In this document: positions 52,472 through 61,923 of the stretch, in pieces
Numbering within the stretch: position 1 is the first letter of the stretch
How the letters are laid out: every line of letters begins with the position of its first letter
Source: an uncultured Chthonomonas sp.
GTDB lineage: Bacteria > Armatimonadota > Chthonomonadetes > Chthonomonadales > Chthonomonadaceae
NCBI GenBank assembly: GCA_903859705.1
Contig: CAIONQ010000125.1
Location: forward strand, 1 to 64,000
DNA length: 64,000 bases
Direction: 5' to 3'
Translations under genes and position numbers: made by a program
Notes under the pieces: generated by a model
Seen by the model: only the letters and a program-made list of their open reading frames with translations
Told to the model about the DNA's origin: nothing
The model's database searches: none

Positions 52472-53263
52472 TTATGGCGCAGGATAGTCCTGAACCCACA
52501 GCGCGCTTACTGGCTGGCTGGTATTGCTGGGCTGCCCGAAGATCAGTAAAGTGTAGGCGTTGCCCGCCGCAAAAGACTGTGTGTTGAGGTTGGTTGTTGC
52601 TTGCAGGGCAAGAGGCGTGGTAGGCGCAGTTACATCCACAACCGCCATGTTTACCAGGCTGGAGGTGGGTACTGCCGTGTACACATTGGTACCCGTGTTG
52701 TAACCATATCCCAGGCTGGCAAAGTTGGCTGCAACTGCAGCCGTTGGCACACCGCCGCTGGTGTTAAACAGGCCAACATTGTTGCTGTTGAGAGACACAT
52801 TTACCACGCGCACAGCGGCTGTGCCTGCAGCAAGCACAAGCTGGCCATTTACGTAGTTCGGCATCACCACAATTTTGGGAGCAAATGTTCCAAGCTGCCC
52901 GCCCTGCCCGGTAGCAAGCACGGTATAGGCGGTGTTGCTGCCGTTAAACGCCTGGTTGTTAAGCACTATCGGTGTGGTAGAAGGGCCAGAAGCGGTGAGA
53001 TTGTAGTTGCCGCTGGTTAACGATACGTAGCCACCGCTGTTTGCTACGGTGCCAAACCCTATGTTACCACCCGTAAGGTAGATGGTGTTGGCAAACAGAG
53101 TTAGTGAGCCATCCAGCCCTGTGGGGGGAACATAAGCATTGATGCTCTTTATCAGGCTCTGGCTTGCTGAGCTCGTACCTGTGCCGCACCCGTTGAGTGC
53201 AAACGCTGCACACGCGGCAGCCAGCGCACCCATACCTGCCAGAAATTCACGTCTAAATCGCAT
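52472..53263 (-). CDS. Lipoprotein with DUF4397-like repeats
   Basis: The 263-residue product has a basic N-terminus, a hydrophobic stretch and a lipobox (ALNGCG, Cys at about 26), so it should be a lipoprotein of the cell envelope. The mature part shows two similar beta-rich units that resemble DUF4397 (VRVVNVSLNS, GNAYTLLIFGQPS; NAYVPPTGLDGSLTLF, NTAYTVLATGQGG). The role is unknown. A GGA-rich box precedes the ATG. It lies downstream of the FecR-like gene on the same strand. Confidence 0.75.
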   Translation of the reverse strand: MRFRREFLAGMGALAAACAAFALNGCGTGTSSASQSLIKSINAYVPPTGLDGSLTLFANTIYLTGGNIGFGTVANSGGYVSLTSGNYNLTASGPSTTPIVLNNQAFNGSNTAYTVLATGQGGQLGTFAPKIVVMPNYVNGQLVLAAGTAAVRVVNVSLNSNNVGLFNTSGGVPTAAVAANFASLGYGYNTGTNVYTAVPTSSLVNMAVVDVTAPTTPLALQATTNLNTQSFAAGNAYTLLIFGQPSNTSQPVSALWVQDYPAP

Positions 53264-53368
53264 GTTGATCCTTTCAAGCCGCAGCGGCGGCTCAACCTCT
53301 CTGCTGCATCGCCATGCAGTCAGAAAATACTACCCTACCGCAGAACTCCTATGTAAGCTCACATGGTA

Positions 53369-54184
53369 TTACCAGTGCCTTCGGTAGCCTTCGCCATCCC
53401 TGTGGTGATGGCCATATCCCCCGCCAAAAATGATGGTGGGAATGATCACCGCGCCAGCCGGGGAGGTTATTCGCGGAAGTAAACTGTCTCTGTCATCGTT
53501 CCAGCGATCCCAGGAATCGGATGCTGGAGCCGTTCTCACAACAAAAGCCGCATCCGGGGATGCTAACGACAATGTATCGCCCGCAGAGAGCTGCACTTTT
53601 CCTTTGTCGCTCTGAACAACTGCCTTGCCTGATCTCACAATTACACGGGATTCACGATCGGTGCGGATGCTGAGACGCACCGGCCCACTGGCTGCAACCG
53701 CATACAACGGAAGATCAAGCTGATACACACCTCTGCCAGCCCGTGCAATTAAAGTGGCGGATCCATTATCAACGCTGATGCGAGTAAAACCACCTTTGGC
53801 ATCACTAAATAAAGTCTCCACAGTGGCTGTTGCGCCCTGGCCAATGCGCACCACGGCACCATCATCAAAACGTAACTCTGCTTTCCCAGAACCAGTGGCC
53901 CAAATCTGTGCGCCAGGTTGCAGTGCTGTTAACACTCTTGCTGGTTTCCAATCTGACCTGGTATCTGGACGCCATGTTACTGAGCCTGATACAAACTCGA
54001 TTCTGGCCATGCGCGTTCCAGTTTGAGGTGAAGGGGCCGCAGGAGCTGATGGGGCAGGCGAGCTGCCGGCCTCGCCAACCTTGTAACCATCCTGCGCGAA
54101 TACCTTAGGAGCGGAAGCAGCAACAAACAGAGCAATGGCCACGCCAGTCAGCAATCGTGCTTCTGCAAAATGAATACTGCTCAT
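53369..54184 (-). CDS. Exported FecR-domain protein
   Basis: The 271-residue product has a signal peptide (LTGVAIALFVAASAPKVFAQ), a Pro/Ala/Ser linker, and a FecR domain (VSGSVTWRP, VLTALQPGAQIWATGSGKAEL, FDDGAVVRIGQGATATV, VRSGKAVVQSDKGKVQLSAG). It ends in a Gly/His-rich stretch (GGGYGHHHRDGEGYRRHW). FecR in E. coli relays iron-citrate signals, but many family members are simply secreted beta-helix proteins. No sigma-factor gene is nearby, so regulatory function is not supported. AGGAG precedes the ATG. Confidence 0.8.
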   Translation of the reverse strand: MSSIHFAEARLLTGVAIALFVAASAPKVFAQDGYKVGEAGSSPAPSAPAAPSPQTGTRMARIEFVSGSVTWRPDTRSDWKPARVLTALQPGAQIWATGSGKAELRFDDGAVVRIGQGATATVETLFSDAKGGFTRISVDNGSATLIARAGRGVYQLDLPLYAVAASGPVRLSIRTDRESRVIVRSGKAVVQSDKGKVQLSAGDTLSLASPDAAFVVRTAPASDSWDRWNDDRDSLLPRITSPAGAVIIPTIIFGGGYGHHHRDGEGYRRHW

Positions 54185-54224
54185 GGAATTATTGCTCCTT
54201 TTGAGATCCCGATGACCTGCACGA

Positions 54225-54416
54225 ATGGATAACCGCCTTATATTGTTAAGACGTATTAACCATCTATATGTTCATTTACGTTTAGCAGTACCTGATACGG
54301 TTCCCATTCGCCTCTTCAAAAGAGACGGTGTGTGGTTTTTCACTGTATATAGGTTTGGAACTGCAGGTGGGGAGGAGTTGTACTCCTTAATAGACGATGT
54401 TGCAGTAACAACGTGA
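54225..54416 (+). CDS. Possible small protein of 63 residues
   Basis: The frame encodes a mixed-charge, soluble-looking peptide (for example VPIRLFKRDGVWFFTVYRFG) and sits between the FecR-like gene and the deacetylase gene. Its DNA is noticeably richer in A and T than its neighbours. No ribosome-binding site is visible before the ATG, and no family is recognised. It ends 34 bases before the deacetylase start. Confidence 0.35.
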   Translation: MDNRLILLRRINHLYVHLRLAVPDTVPIRLFKRDGVWFFTVYRFGTAGGEELYSLIDDVAVTT

Positions 54417-54450
54417 CGCTAATTTGAGTTTTAGTTTAGGAGCAACAAGG

Positions 54451-55572
54451 ATGGTTCGATTTTACTATTCAGATGCAATGATGGGCTACAACATGGGGCC
54501 CCACCACCCTATGCGCCCTATTCGGCTTAAACGCACGGTACAGCTGTTGGATGCCCTCGGCTTGCCCGGTAAAGTGCTGGAGATAGTTGCCCCCGAACTT
54601 GCAGACCCAGAAGAGGTTGCTGAAGTGCACGACAGGGGCTTTGTTGAGGCCCTGGCCGCCCTGGATAGAGGCGAAAATGTGCGCGGCCTGCACCGCTATG
54701 GGCTTGGAACGGGGGATAACCCTTTGTTTGAAGGTATTGGTGCCGCCTCGATGCGCTATGCAGGCGCATCAATACAGGCAGCACAAGATGTTATCAACGC
54801 GCATAACGGTGGCACACCTCCTGTGGCCTTTAATATTGCCGGTGGGCTGCACCACGCTCACTTTAGTTCTGCGGCAGGCTTCTGCGTACTGAACGATTGT
54901 GCCCTGGCAATCAATCGCCTGCGAAGGCAGTTCAAGCGTGTGGCGTATGTGGATATAGATGTGCACCATGGCGATGGAGTGCAGGAATTGTTTTACACAG
55001 ACCCATCTGTTTTAACACTCTCCATACACGAGTTTGCACATCACTTCTTTCCGGGTACCGGAGATGTAACCGAGATAGGATCTGGCGATGGGGAAGGTGC
55101 CTCGGTTAACATCCCGGTTGCACCGTACACGGGTGACGATGCCTGGATTATGGCCTGGAGAGAGGCAGCATTACCCATTCTGAAAGCTTTTAAGCCGGAA
55201 GCAATTGTGCTGCAACTTGGTGCAGACCCCCATGCGCTGGATCCGTTGGCACATGCATGCTTAACGGCGCAGGGCTGGCTTACAGCCGTTCAGGACATTG
55301 CAGCCCTGGGGCTGCCAACCGTTGCTGTGGGGGGAGGCGGTTATTGCCTGACCACCGTTTCACGCATGTGGGCACTGGCTGTGGGCGTGCTAACAGGCAC
55401 TAGCTTGCCAGATGCTGTACCCGAAACGTGCCCTTTGGCCTCTGAAATGCCATTTCTGTTAGATCATGAGGAGCCAGATGTTCCGGATTATCTTACAGAA
55501 GAAGCCGATGCCTACGCCACGCAAACTGTTGAGCTGGTGCGCAACAGGTTTTCAGAGTTTTACAGGTTGTAG
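54451..55572 (+). CDS. acuC: Histone deacetylase family protein (AcuC-like)
   Basis: The 373-residue zinc amidohydrolase resembles AcuC, which deacetylates proteins such as acetyl-CoA synthetase, and other class I HDAC-like enzymes. Motifs are NIAGGLHHAHFSSAAGFCVL (catalytic His pair), YVDIDVHHGDGVQELFYTD (metal Asp and His), QLGADPHALDPLAH (second Asp) and GGGGY (catalytic Tyr). The ATG at 54451 has TAGGAGC eight bases upstream; the in-frame TTG at 54424 is less likely. The target cannot be told. It is convergent with dapF. Confidence 0.9.
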   Translation: MVRFYYSDAMMGYNMGPHHPMRPIRLKRTVQLLDALGLPGKVLEIVAPELADPEEVAEVHDRGFVEALAALDRGENVRGLHRYGLGTGDNPLFEGIGAASMRYAGASIQAAQDVINAHNGGTPPVAFNIAGGLHHAHFSSAAGFCVLNDCALAINRLRRQFKRVAYVDIDVHHGDGVQELFYTDPSVLTLSIHEFAHHFFPGTGDVTEIGSGDGEGASVNIPVAPYTGDDAWIMAWREAALPILKAFKPEAIVLQLGADPHALDPLAHACLTAQGWLTAVQDIAALGLPTVAVGGGGYCLTTVSRMWALAVGVLTGTSLPDAVPETCPLASEMPFLLDHEEPDVPDYLTEEADAYATQTVELVRNRFSEFYRL

Positions 55573-55611
55573 CACATTTTGTACAGTGCAGATGCGGCCT
55601 GGCAGATGCTG

Positions 55612-56529
55612 TTAATGACCACCGCCGAGGGGATAGACGCCCTCGTAAACATACTCTGCCGGCCCACTCATCTCGATTACTTCGCCATCGCTCCATTTTA
55701 TTGTTAGCTCGCCGCCTTTAGAACGCACTGTAACTGGCCGAGAGCCATCTGCAAAGCCGTGCCGAATAGCAGTAACTGCCGAGGCGCAGGCACCCGTGCC
55801 GCAGCCAAAGGTTTCACCGGCTCCACGCTCCCACACGCGCAGGCTAAGGCGGTTGTCGCCATCGACATGGCACCACATCAGGCTGGTTCGATCTGGAAAT
55901 AGTGGATGCGCCTCAACTTTTGGGCTAACTGTAAAGAACGTATCATCATCTGGCAGTGCATCTACAAAGGTTACACTGTGTGTAGTACCGGTAGAAAGTG
56001 CAGTAACCACAAGAGACGAACCGCCCCCCAGATCCAGTGGATAATCGTAAACTTCTTGCAGAGCTACGCGCACGGGCACCGAAGGAGGATCGAAACGAGG
56101 AAGGCCCATGCCAACCGATATCGATTGGATTTCGCCGGCGGCGTTACGCACTGCGGATGCAGTACGGCTACCTGCAAGCGTGCCAATGGTAAGCGTATCT
56201 GTGGAAACAATGCCCCTATCGATGGCGTAGCGGGCAACGCAGCGCAGGCCATTGCCACATACATCCGGCGTGCCATCCGGATTGTACATGCGCATCATCA
56301 CATCAGCCAGGTTGCTGGTATCCAGAACTAACAGCCCATCTGCACCGATTCCGGTGTTACGATCACAGAGTTCCAGCGCCAGCGCCGACCAGTCGATATA
56401 ACAGGGTTCTCGGCCATCAACAACAACAAAGTCGTTGCCAATTCCCTGCATCTTTGTAAAGCGAAGCGCCGCACAGTCTGAAGACTGTGCAGCGCTCCTG
56501 TTATCACTTGTTTTGCTAAGATCTGCCAT
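55612..56529 (-). CDS. dapF: Diaminopimelate epimerase
   Basis: DapF converts LL- to meso-diaminopimelate for lysine and peptidoglycan synthesis, without a cofactor. The two catalytic cysteines lie in PDVCGNGLRC (Cys91) and ETFGCGTGACA (about 245). Other conserved parts are KMQGIGNDFVVVD and NTGIGADGLL. The 305-residue product has about 20 extra residues before the normal start, rich in Ser and Asp; the GAGGG box supports this ATG. It is the last gene of the ATP synthase run, 69 bases after atpG, in the place where atpD would usually follow. Confidence 0.96.
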   Translation of the reverse strand: MADLSKTSDNRSAAQSSDCAALRFTKMQGIGNDFVVVDGREPCYIDWSALALELCDRNTGIGADGLLVLDTSNLADVMMRMYNPDGTPDVCGNGLRCVARYAIDRGIVSTDTLTIGTLAGSRTASAVRNAAGEIQSISVGMGLPRFDPPSVPVRVALQEVYDYPLDLGGGSSLVVTALSTGTTHSVTFVDALPDDDTFFTVSPKVEAHPLFPDRTSLMWCHVDGDNRLSLRVWERGAGETFGCGTGACASAVTAIRHGFADGSRPVTVRSKGGELTIKWSDGEVIEMSGPAEYVYEGVYPLGGGH

Positions 56530-56598
56530 AAATCCCTCGTTGCGCGCATCAGTAACCGTGCGCAGAGGCCGCTTATCCGAGATGGCAGTTAATGGAAG

Positions 56599-57477
56599 TT
56601 AGCCCTTGAGCGCTTCCGCACCACCAACGATCTCCGAGATTTCCCGAGTAATACCCGCCTGGCGGGCCCGGTTAAGCTGCAGAGTAAGCGTGGTGATCAT
56701 CTTGCCAGCGTTGTCTGTTGCAGAGCTCATGGCCGTCATACGTGCACCATGCTCGCTCGCGTTCGATTCCAGGAAAGCCTGATAGACCTGCCCCTCCACG
56801 TATCTGGGAAGAAGGCTTTTCAGAAGCTCATCGGCGGAAGGAACGAAAATATAATCATCATTACCGGCACCAGCTGAAACCGTGCCGTCCTCCTGAGCTG
56901 GCTGCTGGATAGGCAGCAAAAGAACATCTGATGGTTTCTGTGTTATGGCTGTAAAGAACTGGGTGTACAGTAAATACAGCTCATCAATGGTGCCGCTTTC
57001 AAACGCATCTCGAACCACTTTGGTTATATCTCGAGATTCTGAGAAGCTTACACCCGTGTTGCCAAGTTCAAACTCGGCCACGACGTTGTATCCACGGCGC
57101 TTAAAGAACTGTACGCCTTTGCGGCCCGCACAGTAAAGGCGAACATGCTCCTTATCGTACTCCTTCAGCATTTCCAGCGTTTTTCGCAGGATTGCAGAGT
57201 TGTATGATCCGGCAAGGCCTCTATCTGCTGTGATGATCAAAAATCCGGTATGTTTCACCGGTCGAACAGCAAGCAGCGGGTGATCCAGTTCGCCACCAAC
57301 GCCTGCCGCAAGGCTGGTCATCATTTCACGCATGGTGAACGAGTACGGACGTGCGGCGGTAACTCGCTCCTGCGCCCGCTTCAGCCTGGCAGCAGCCACC
57401 ATTTTCATAGCCTTGGTGATCTGCTGTATGTTCTTCGCAACGCGGATGCGCTGCCGCACCTGTCGAATCGTTGCCAT
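56599..57477 (-). CDS. atpG: F1-ATP synthase gamma subunit
   Basis: Gamma is the rotating central shaft of F1. The 292-residue product has the N-terminal helix (RQVRQRIRVAKNIQQITKAMKMVAA), the Rossmann-like middle (LIITADRGLAGSYNS), and the C-terminal helix (AMSSATDNAGKMITTLTLQLNRARQAGITREI) that enters the alpha3beta3 core. GAGAGGAA precedes the ATG. It is separated from atpA by the PspA-like/oxidoreductase gene and followed by dapF rather than atpD. Confidence 0.97.
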   Translation of the reverse strand: MATIRQVRQRIRVAKNIQQITKAMKMVAAARLKRAQERVTAARPYSFTMREMMTSLAAGVGGELDHPLLAVRPVKHTGFLIITADRGLAGSYNSAILRKTLEMLKEYDKEHVRLYCAGRKGVQFFKRRGYNVVAEFELGNTGVSFSESRDITKVVRDAFESGTIDELYLLYTQFFTAITQKPSDVLLLPIQQPAQEDGTVSAGAGNDDYIFVPSADELLKSLLPRYVEGQVYQAFLESNASEHGARMTAMSSATDNAGKMITTLTLQLNRARQAGITREISEIVGGAEALKG

Positions 57478-57510
57478 GAGGTTCCTCTCTGTGGCGCCAC
57501 TTCCGGTTTA

Positions 57511-57532
57511 GGGAGCGCCATGTGGCGCCCCC
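57511..57532 (-). other. Intercistronic hairpin before atpG
   Basis: GGGAGCGCCA and TGGCGCCCCC, separated by TG, can pair with one G-U. It sits between the PspA-like/oxidoreductase gene and atpG, with no T-run after it on the minus strand. It could process or stabilise the atpG message, or attenuate transcription. Confidence 0.5.
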
Positions 57533-57583
57533 ATAATCTCAGCCTATGGCCCCGGAAGGGTCATTGTTACTCGTTACAGGCCC

Positions 57584-59551
57584 TTACTTGTTGCGTACTG
57601 CGGAGAGAAGCGCATCAACAAGGGCGTTATCTGCCGAAACAGGATCGTTCGGATAGCGATCGGCGATTTCATTGGCGAATGCCTTGAACTCGTTGAGATG
57701 AACCGGTTTTTTGCCGCGCATCTCGGAGAGGTAGGAAGCGCCTACAATTGCGGAGCAATCTGCGCCGAATTCGGCAGTCATAAGAGACTGCTGCCCGATG
57801 CGGATGCACTCCACCATGTTCTGAATTTCGCCGTAGAAAGAAGACGGCCAGTGCTGCCAGTTGGAGCCACTAACGCGCAGCTTGCGAGATACGTTACCGT
57901 AAGAATCGGTAACTACTGCAAAGCGCTTGCCATCCTCATTTATCATATCGATGCGGCCTGTGGAACCGATGTAGCACGTATCCGCCGAATCCTTCTCGCT
58001 CCAGGAGCCTTCAACATGAGCGGTGCTCCACTCGTTGTTCTCACTATTCTCAAAGCGGATCAGGATATGGGCATCGTCGTCTACGGTTACCTTTTGATAA
58101 CGGCCTTCAATAATTCGGTTTGGCATGCGAATGCTCATACCGAACGGCTGTGCTGCCTTTACGAAGGTTGGTGTTTTCTCGAGGCCAGTTATGAACCAGG
58201 CTGCGCCGATGGCGTGAATACCGTTATCCAGCAATGCGCCGCCACCACCAAAATCGCTGTTCCAGAAGCGCGGATTGCCCTCTGGGCCACCGTGAGACTG
58301 GTTGAGGAACATGGCAATCAGTTCGCCGATCTGCCCTGCATCCACCAGTTTCTTAACAGTGTAGTAATCCGGATCAAACAGCCAGTTCTCGTTGTGCTGA
58401 TAGAACTGACCGGTGCGCTTTACCGCTTCGATAACGCGCTGTGATTCCAGCCAGCTGCGAGAGATCGGCTTTTCGCACATTACGTGGAAACCGGCCTCCA
58501 GGCCCTGGATTGAAAGCGGCGCATGCAGCACCGGCTGCGTACACACATCCAGAAGCTCCGGACGGTCCTCTTTCATCTCAATGACCTGCTGAATATCCTC
58601 AAAAATGCGGATATTCTCGAAATCGGATTCGAGGCGAGCTACCTCGTCATGGTCGCCCTTTTCACGAGCGGCGGCAACCTTAACTTCAATAAGTTGTCGG
58701 TAGCGCTTGTGAACCAGATCCTGTGCTGTCTTATCCGGGTCTACAAACGCAACAAGCTGCAGCTGTGGCAACTCTACATGAGCCGGCAGGTGTGCTCCGC
58801 GGAAAATTCCGCCCGTACCGATGGCAGCAACCTTGACTCGCCGTTTCGGGTCCATTCGAGAATCCTCTTTTCCTGATATATACGCAGGTGCGGCTATGCT
58901 GGCCGACTGCGCGGTAACATGCTGTGTGCTCTCTGAACCCGGGCGCGTTCCGGCGCGCTTCTCAAGGTTCGCGAGCATCTGCTCAACACTTCTCTCTGTT
59001 TCTTCTGCCTGTGCCGCCATCACCGCGGCTTGAGGAGTAGCCGCTTCGGCCTGTGAAACCAGAGATTGAATTTTTGCGGTGGCACGATCCCACATCTCAT
59101 CGGCTGCGGAGCCGGTTGACGTGAGAGCCGCCAGCGTCTTTTCTTGCAGGGCTGCAAGCCGTGCGGATGCGGTGGCTTCCGCGGTTTTTACGGCGAGCGC
59201 AGCGTTTGTCGCTTGCGCATCCAACAGGGCTATCTGCACCTGTAAACGCTCAGCTTCGGCTCGCCGGGCTGCTGCGGCACTCTCGATATCTACAGCAAGA
59301 TCTGCACGCTGTATGGATCGAGCGAGCCGCGCCTTTTCTTCATAATCAGCGGCCTGCTTTATGAGAAGCTCGGCCTCCGCCATGAGGTTATTGCGTTGTG
59401 TGAGAATGGCAACGGCGCCCTCACGCTGCTCTGCCAGGGACTCTCGTATCTGGCGGATACCTTCGGAAAGTACTTTCCGTGGGTCTGCGTTCGGATCGCC
59501 GGCTGCCATTTCTGTACTCACTGTATCCGGATAGCCCTGTGCGGTTAGCAC
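57584..59551 (-). CDS. PspA/IM30-like coiled coil in frame with a Gfo/Idh/MocA oxidoreductase
   Basis: One open frame of up to 655 codons joins two unrelated parts. Residues ~25-205 (DPRKVLSEGIRQIRESLAEQ, KARLARSIQRADLAVDIES) follow the PspA/IM30 pattern but lack its first amphipathic helix. Residues 233-655 are a complete oxidoreductase: MDPKRRVKVAAIGTGGIFRG, CEKPISRSWLESQ, FGGGGALLDNGIHAIGAAW. At the junction an AGAGGA box lies seven bases before the ATG at 58855, so a separate 423-residue oxidoreductase may also be made. Upstream starts are weak (GTG 59551, GTG 59521, ATG 59509). The gene lies 12 bases after atpA and before atpG. PspA proteins guard membrane integrity and proton-motive force, which fits the setting; the link is inferred. 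Confidence 0.8.
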   Translation of the reverse strand: MLTAQGYPDTVSTEMAAGDPNADPRKVLSEGIRQIRESLAEQREGAVAILTQRNNLMAEAELLIKQAADYEEKARLARSIQRADLAVDIESAAAARRAEAERLQVQIALLDAQATNAALAVKTAEATASARLAALQEKTLAALTSTGSAADEMWDRATAKIQSLVSQAEAATPQAAVMAAQAEETERSVEQMLANLEKRAGTRPGSESTQHVTAQSASIAAPAYISGKEDSRMDPKRRVKVAAIGTGGIFRGAHLPAHVELPQLQLVAFVDPDKTAQDLVHKRYRQLIEVKVAAAREKGDHDEVARLESDFENIRIFEDIQQVIEMKEDRPELLDVCTQPVLHAPLSIQGLEAGFHVMCEKPISRSWLESQRVIEAVKRTGQFYQHNENWLFDPDYYTVKKLVDAGQIGELIAMFLNQSHGGPEGNPRFWNSDFGGGGALLDNGIHAIGAAWFITGLEKTPTFVKAAQPFGMSIRMPNRIIEGRYQKVTVDDDAHILIRFENSENNEWSTAHVEGSWSEKDSADTCYIGSTGRIDMINEDGKRFAVVTDSYGNVSRKLRVSGSNWQHWPSSFYGEIQNMVECIRIGQQSLMTAEFGADCSAIVGASYLSEMRGKKPVHLNEFKAFANEIADRYPNDPVSADNALVDALLSAVRNK

Positions 59552-59563
59552 AGGGCGGCGGCA

Positions 59564-61261
59564 TTACGCTTTGAACTGAGCTTTGTAAGCAGTGATCGCC
59601 TGAATGAGGGCGGCCTCTGTGTCTTTATCCAGGTTCTTGGTTTTGGCCAGCTTCTCCATAACATCTGGATAGTTCTCTGCCATGAACGGATGGAAGCCGA
59701 ATTCAAACTTCTGGATGCTGAGAACGGGAATATCATCCAGGTAGCCGTTGTTACCGGCATAGATGATGGTAACCATCTGCTCAACTGCCATTGGTTTGAA
59801 CTGTGGCTGTTTCAGGATTTCGATAAGGCGGGAACCGCGCTCCAACTGATCACGGGTTGCTTTATCAAGATCGGATGCAAACTGTGAGAAGGCCGCAACT
59901 TCGCGATACTGCGCGAGGTCGAGCTTCATTCGGCCTGCAACCTTGGCATCCTTCATTGCATTTACCTGAGCAGATCGGCCTACGCGGGAAACGGAGATAC
60001 CAACGTTAATGGCAGGCCGTACACCAGAGTAGAACAGGTCGGGCTCAAGGAAGATCTGTCCATCGGTAATCGAAATAACGTTTGTCGGGATATATGCAGA
60101 AACGTCCGACGCCTGAGTTTCGATGATTGGCAGTGCTGTAAGGCTTCCACCCGTACCCGGGAGCTTTCGGATCTCAAGATCGTCTGCACCATCAAGTTCG
60201 GTAATTGCCTTTTTCGCATGATCGCGGCCTTCGCCGCCATGGTATTCAACACCATCCACGCCGGTGGTTGCACCGCCAGGAGCGCTCTTGCTTACAATAA
60301 TGTAATCTTCGCGCATTTTGGCAGCACGCTCCAGCAGTCGGCTGTGGATGTAAAAAACGTCTCCAGGATACGCTTCGCGGCCCGGCGGGCGGCGCAGAAG
60401 CAGAGATACCTGGCGGTAGGCTACTGCGTGCTTGGAAAGATCATCGTAGATGATGAGTGCGTGCTTGCCCTGATCGCGGAAGTACTCACCGATGGAGCAA
60501 CCGGTGTACGGCGCGATGTACTGCAGCGCGGCCGGATCCGAAGCGTTGGCGGCAACAATTACCGTGTATTCCAGCGCGCCCGCTGCCTCAAGGGCGATGC
60601 GAACGTTGTTTACGGTGGTTGCCTTCTGGCCAATACCAACATAAATACAGATGACGTCGCCGCCCTTCTGATTAATGATGGTATCCAGCGCGATAGCAGT
60701 TTTACCCAGACCACGGTCGCCGATAATAAGTTCTCGCTGACCTCGGCCAATGGGAACAAGGGCGTCTACAGCCTTCAATCCGGTCTGTAGTGGCTCTTTA
60801 ACTGGCTGGCGGTCTACAACACCGGGTGCACGCGTTTCAATGTACGCGGTTTCATCGGTGATGATTGGGCCCTTACCATCCAGCGGGTCGCCAACTGCGG
60901 AAACAACACGTCCCAGAAGGGCATCGCCAACCGGCACTTCAATAATGCGCCCGGTGAGCTTTACGGTTGTACCTTCGCTGATCTTCTCGTCCGGGCCAAG
61001 GATAACAGCACCAACGTTATCCTCTTCCAGGTTGAGTGCGATTGCCTTGATAACCGCGCCGTTGTGATCCGTGATAGGGTTGCCCTTTTCATCAAGGAAC
61101 TCAAGCAGTTCGGATACCATGGCATCTTTCAGGCCATAGACGCGGGCGATACCGTCGCCTACCTGCAGAACGGTTCCGACACCGACTTCGGTGACTTCCC
61201 GGTTGTAGGACTGTAACTCCCTCTCAAGTATGGAGGTTATCTCTTCCGGTCGAATTGCCAT
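59564..61261 (-). CDS. atpA: F1-ATP synthase alpha subunit
   Basis: The alpha subunit forms the non-catalytic nucleotide sites of F1. The 565-residue product is about 55 longer than usual. Core motifs are [19 protein letters not shown] (P-loop 181-188, where most members have GDRQTGKT), [33 protein letters not shown], and [20 protein letters not shown]. The extra length includes a Gly/charge-rich insertion at about residues 316-370, between SRLLERAAK and GGSLTALP, roughly 35 longer than in E. coli. A smaller one lies near 56-68. The arginine of [10 protein letters not shown] is kept. The insertion is likely surface exposed. It is followed by the PspA-like/oxidoreductase gene. Confidence 0.97.
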   Translation of the reverse strand: MAIRPEEITSILERELQSYNREVTEVGVGTVLQVGDGIARVYGLKDAMVSELLEFLDEKGNPITDHNGAVIKAIALNLEEDNVGAVILGPDEKISEGTTVKLTGRIIEVPVGDALLGRVVSAVGDPLDGKGPIITDETAYIETRAPGVVDRQPVKEPLQTGLKAVDALVPIGRGQRELIIGDRGLGKTAIALDTIINQKGGDVICIYVGIGQKATTVNNVRIALEAAGALEYTVIVAANASDPAALQYIAPYTGCSIGEYFRDQGKHALIIYDDLSKHAVAYRQVSLLLRRPPGREAYPGDVFYIHSRLLERAAKMREDYIIVSKSAPGGATTGVDGVEYHGGEGRDHAKKAITELDGADDLEIRKLPGTGGSLTALPIIETQASDVSAYIPTNVISITDGQIFLEPDLFYSGVRPAINVGISVSRVGRSAQVNAMKDAKVAGRMKLDLAQYREVAAFSQFASDLDKATRDQLERGSRLIEILKQPQFKPMAVEQMVTIIYAGNNGYLDDIPVLSIQKFEFGFHPFMAENYPDVMEKLAKTKNLDKDTEAALIQAITAYKAQFKA

Positions 61262-61374
61262 ATTCTCTCCTGTGTAACCCTGTGGAGAAGGAACGACTCC
61301 AACGGCTACATTGATAAACTCTGAATCGGAGGCGGATGTTCCTGGACTGTGCCGGGATCCGCGGTTGGAAAGAT

Positions 61375-61923
61375 CTACGCTTCTGTAAGGAGCTGCTCTC
61401 TAAGCCGCTCCAGTGTTCCGCGCACGCTTCCGTCGAGAATGGTATCCTGCATGCGCACCACGATGCCGCCAATAATCGACGCATCAACACTTACCGTGAG
61501 ATCGACGTGACTTCCGGTTCGCTTCTGCAGGCTCTGAATAAGAGCAGCCTGTTCGGCCTCGGTGGGAGGCGTGGCGAAGGTGGCTTCAGCGCGAACGAGG
61601 TGCCTGGAGTTATCCGCCAGGTTCCGCAGCTCAAAGCGCACGGCAACAAGGATATCCTCGCGCCGCTTATCCACAAGCAGCAGTACGAACGCCAGGGTCA
61701 GGGCATCTATTGATCCTGAAAGAACCTTACCAACAAGCTCACGCTTGCGGCCGGCCGGGATTAGAGGCGTTTCCCATACCTGGCGAAACGATGCATTGGA
61801 TTCTAGCAGCTCCGCAATGGCGGTAATGTCTGCTTCAATGGTTGCCAGGTTGCCCTGCCGGGTAGCAGTGGCAAAGAGGGCGGTTGCGTAACGCTTTGCA
61901 GCGCGCAGATCCTTCTCAGCCAT
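61375..61923 (-). CDS. atpH: ATP synthase delta subunit
   Basis: Delta (OSCP) ties the peripheral stalk to the top of F1. The 182-residue product has the N-terminal helical domain ([17 protein letters not shown]), [31 protein letters not shown], and the C-terminal [36 protein letters not shown]. The ATG at 61923 lies inside the last codons of the b-subunit gene and has AGGAG upstream, so translation is coupled; the TTG six bases earlier is rejected. Confidence 0.95.
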   Translation of the reverse strand: MAEKDLRAAKRYATALFATATRQGNLATIEADITAIAELLESNASFRQVWETPLIPAGRKRELVGKVLSGSIDALTLAFVLLLVDKRREDILVAVRFELRNLADNSRHLVRAEATFATPPTEAEQAALIQSLQKRTGSHVDLTVSVDASIIGGIVVRMQDTILDGSVRGTLERLREQLLTEA

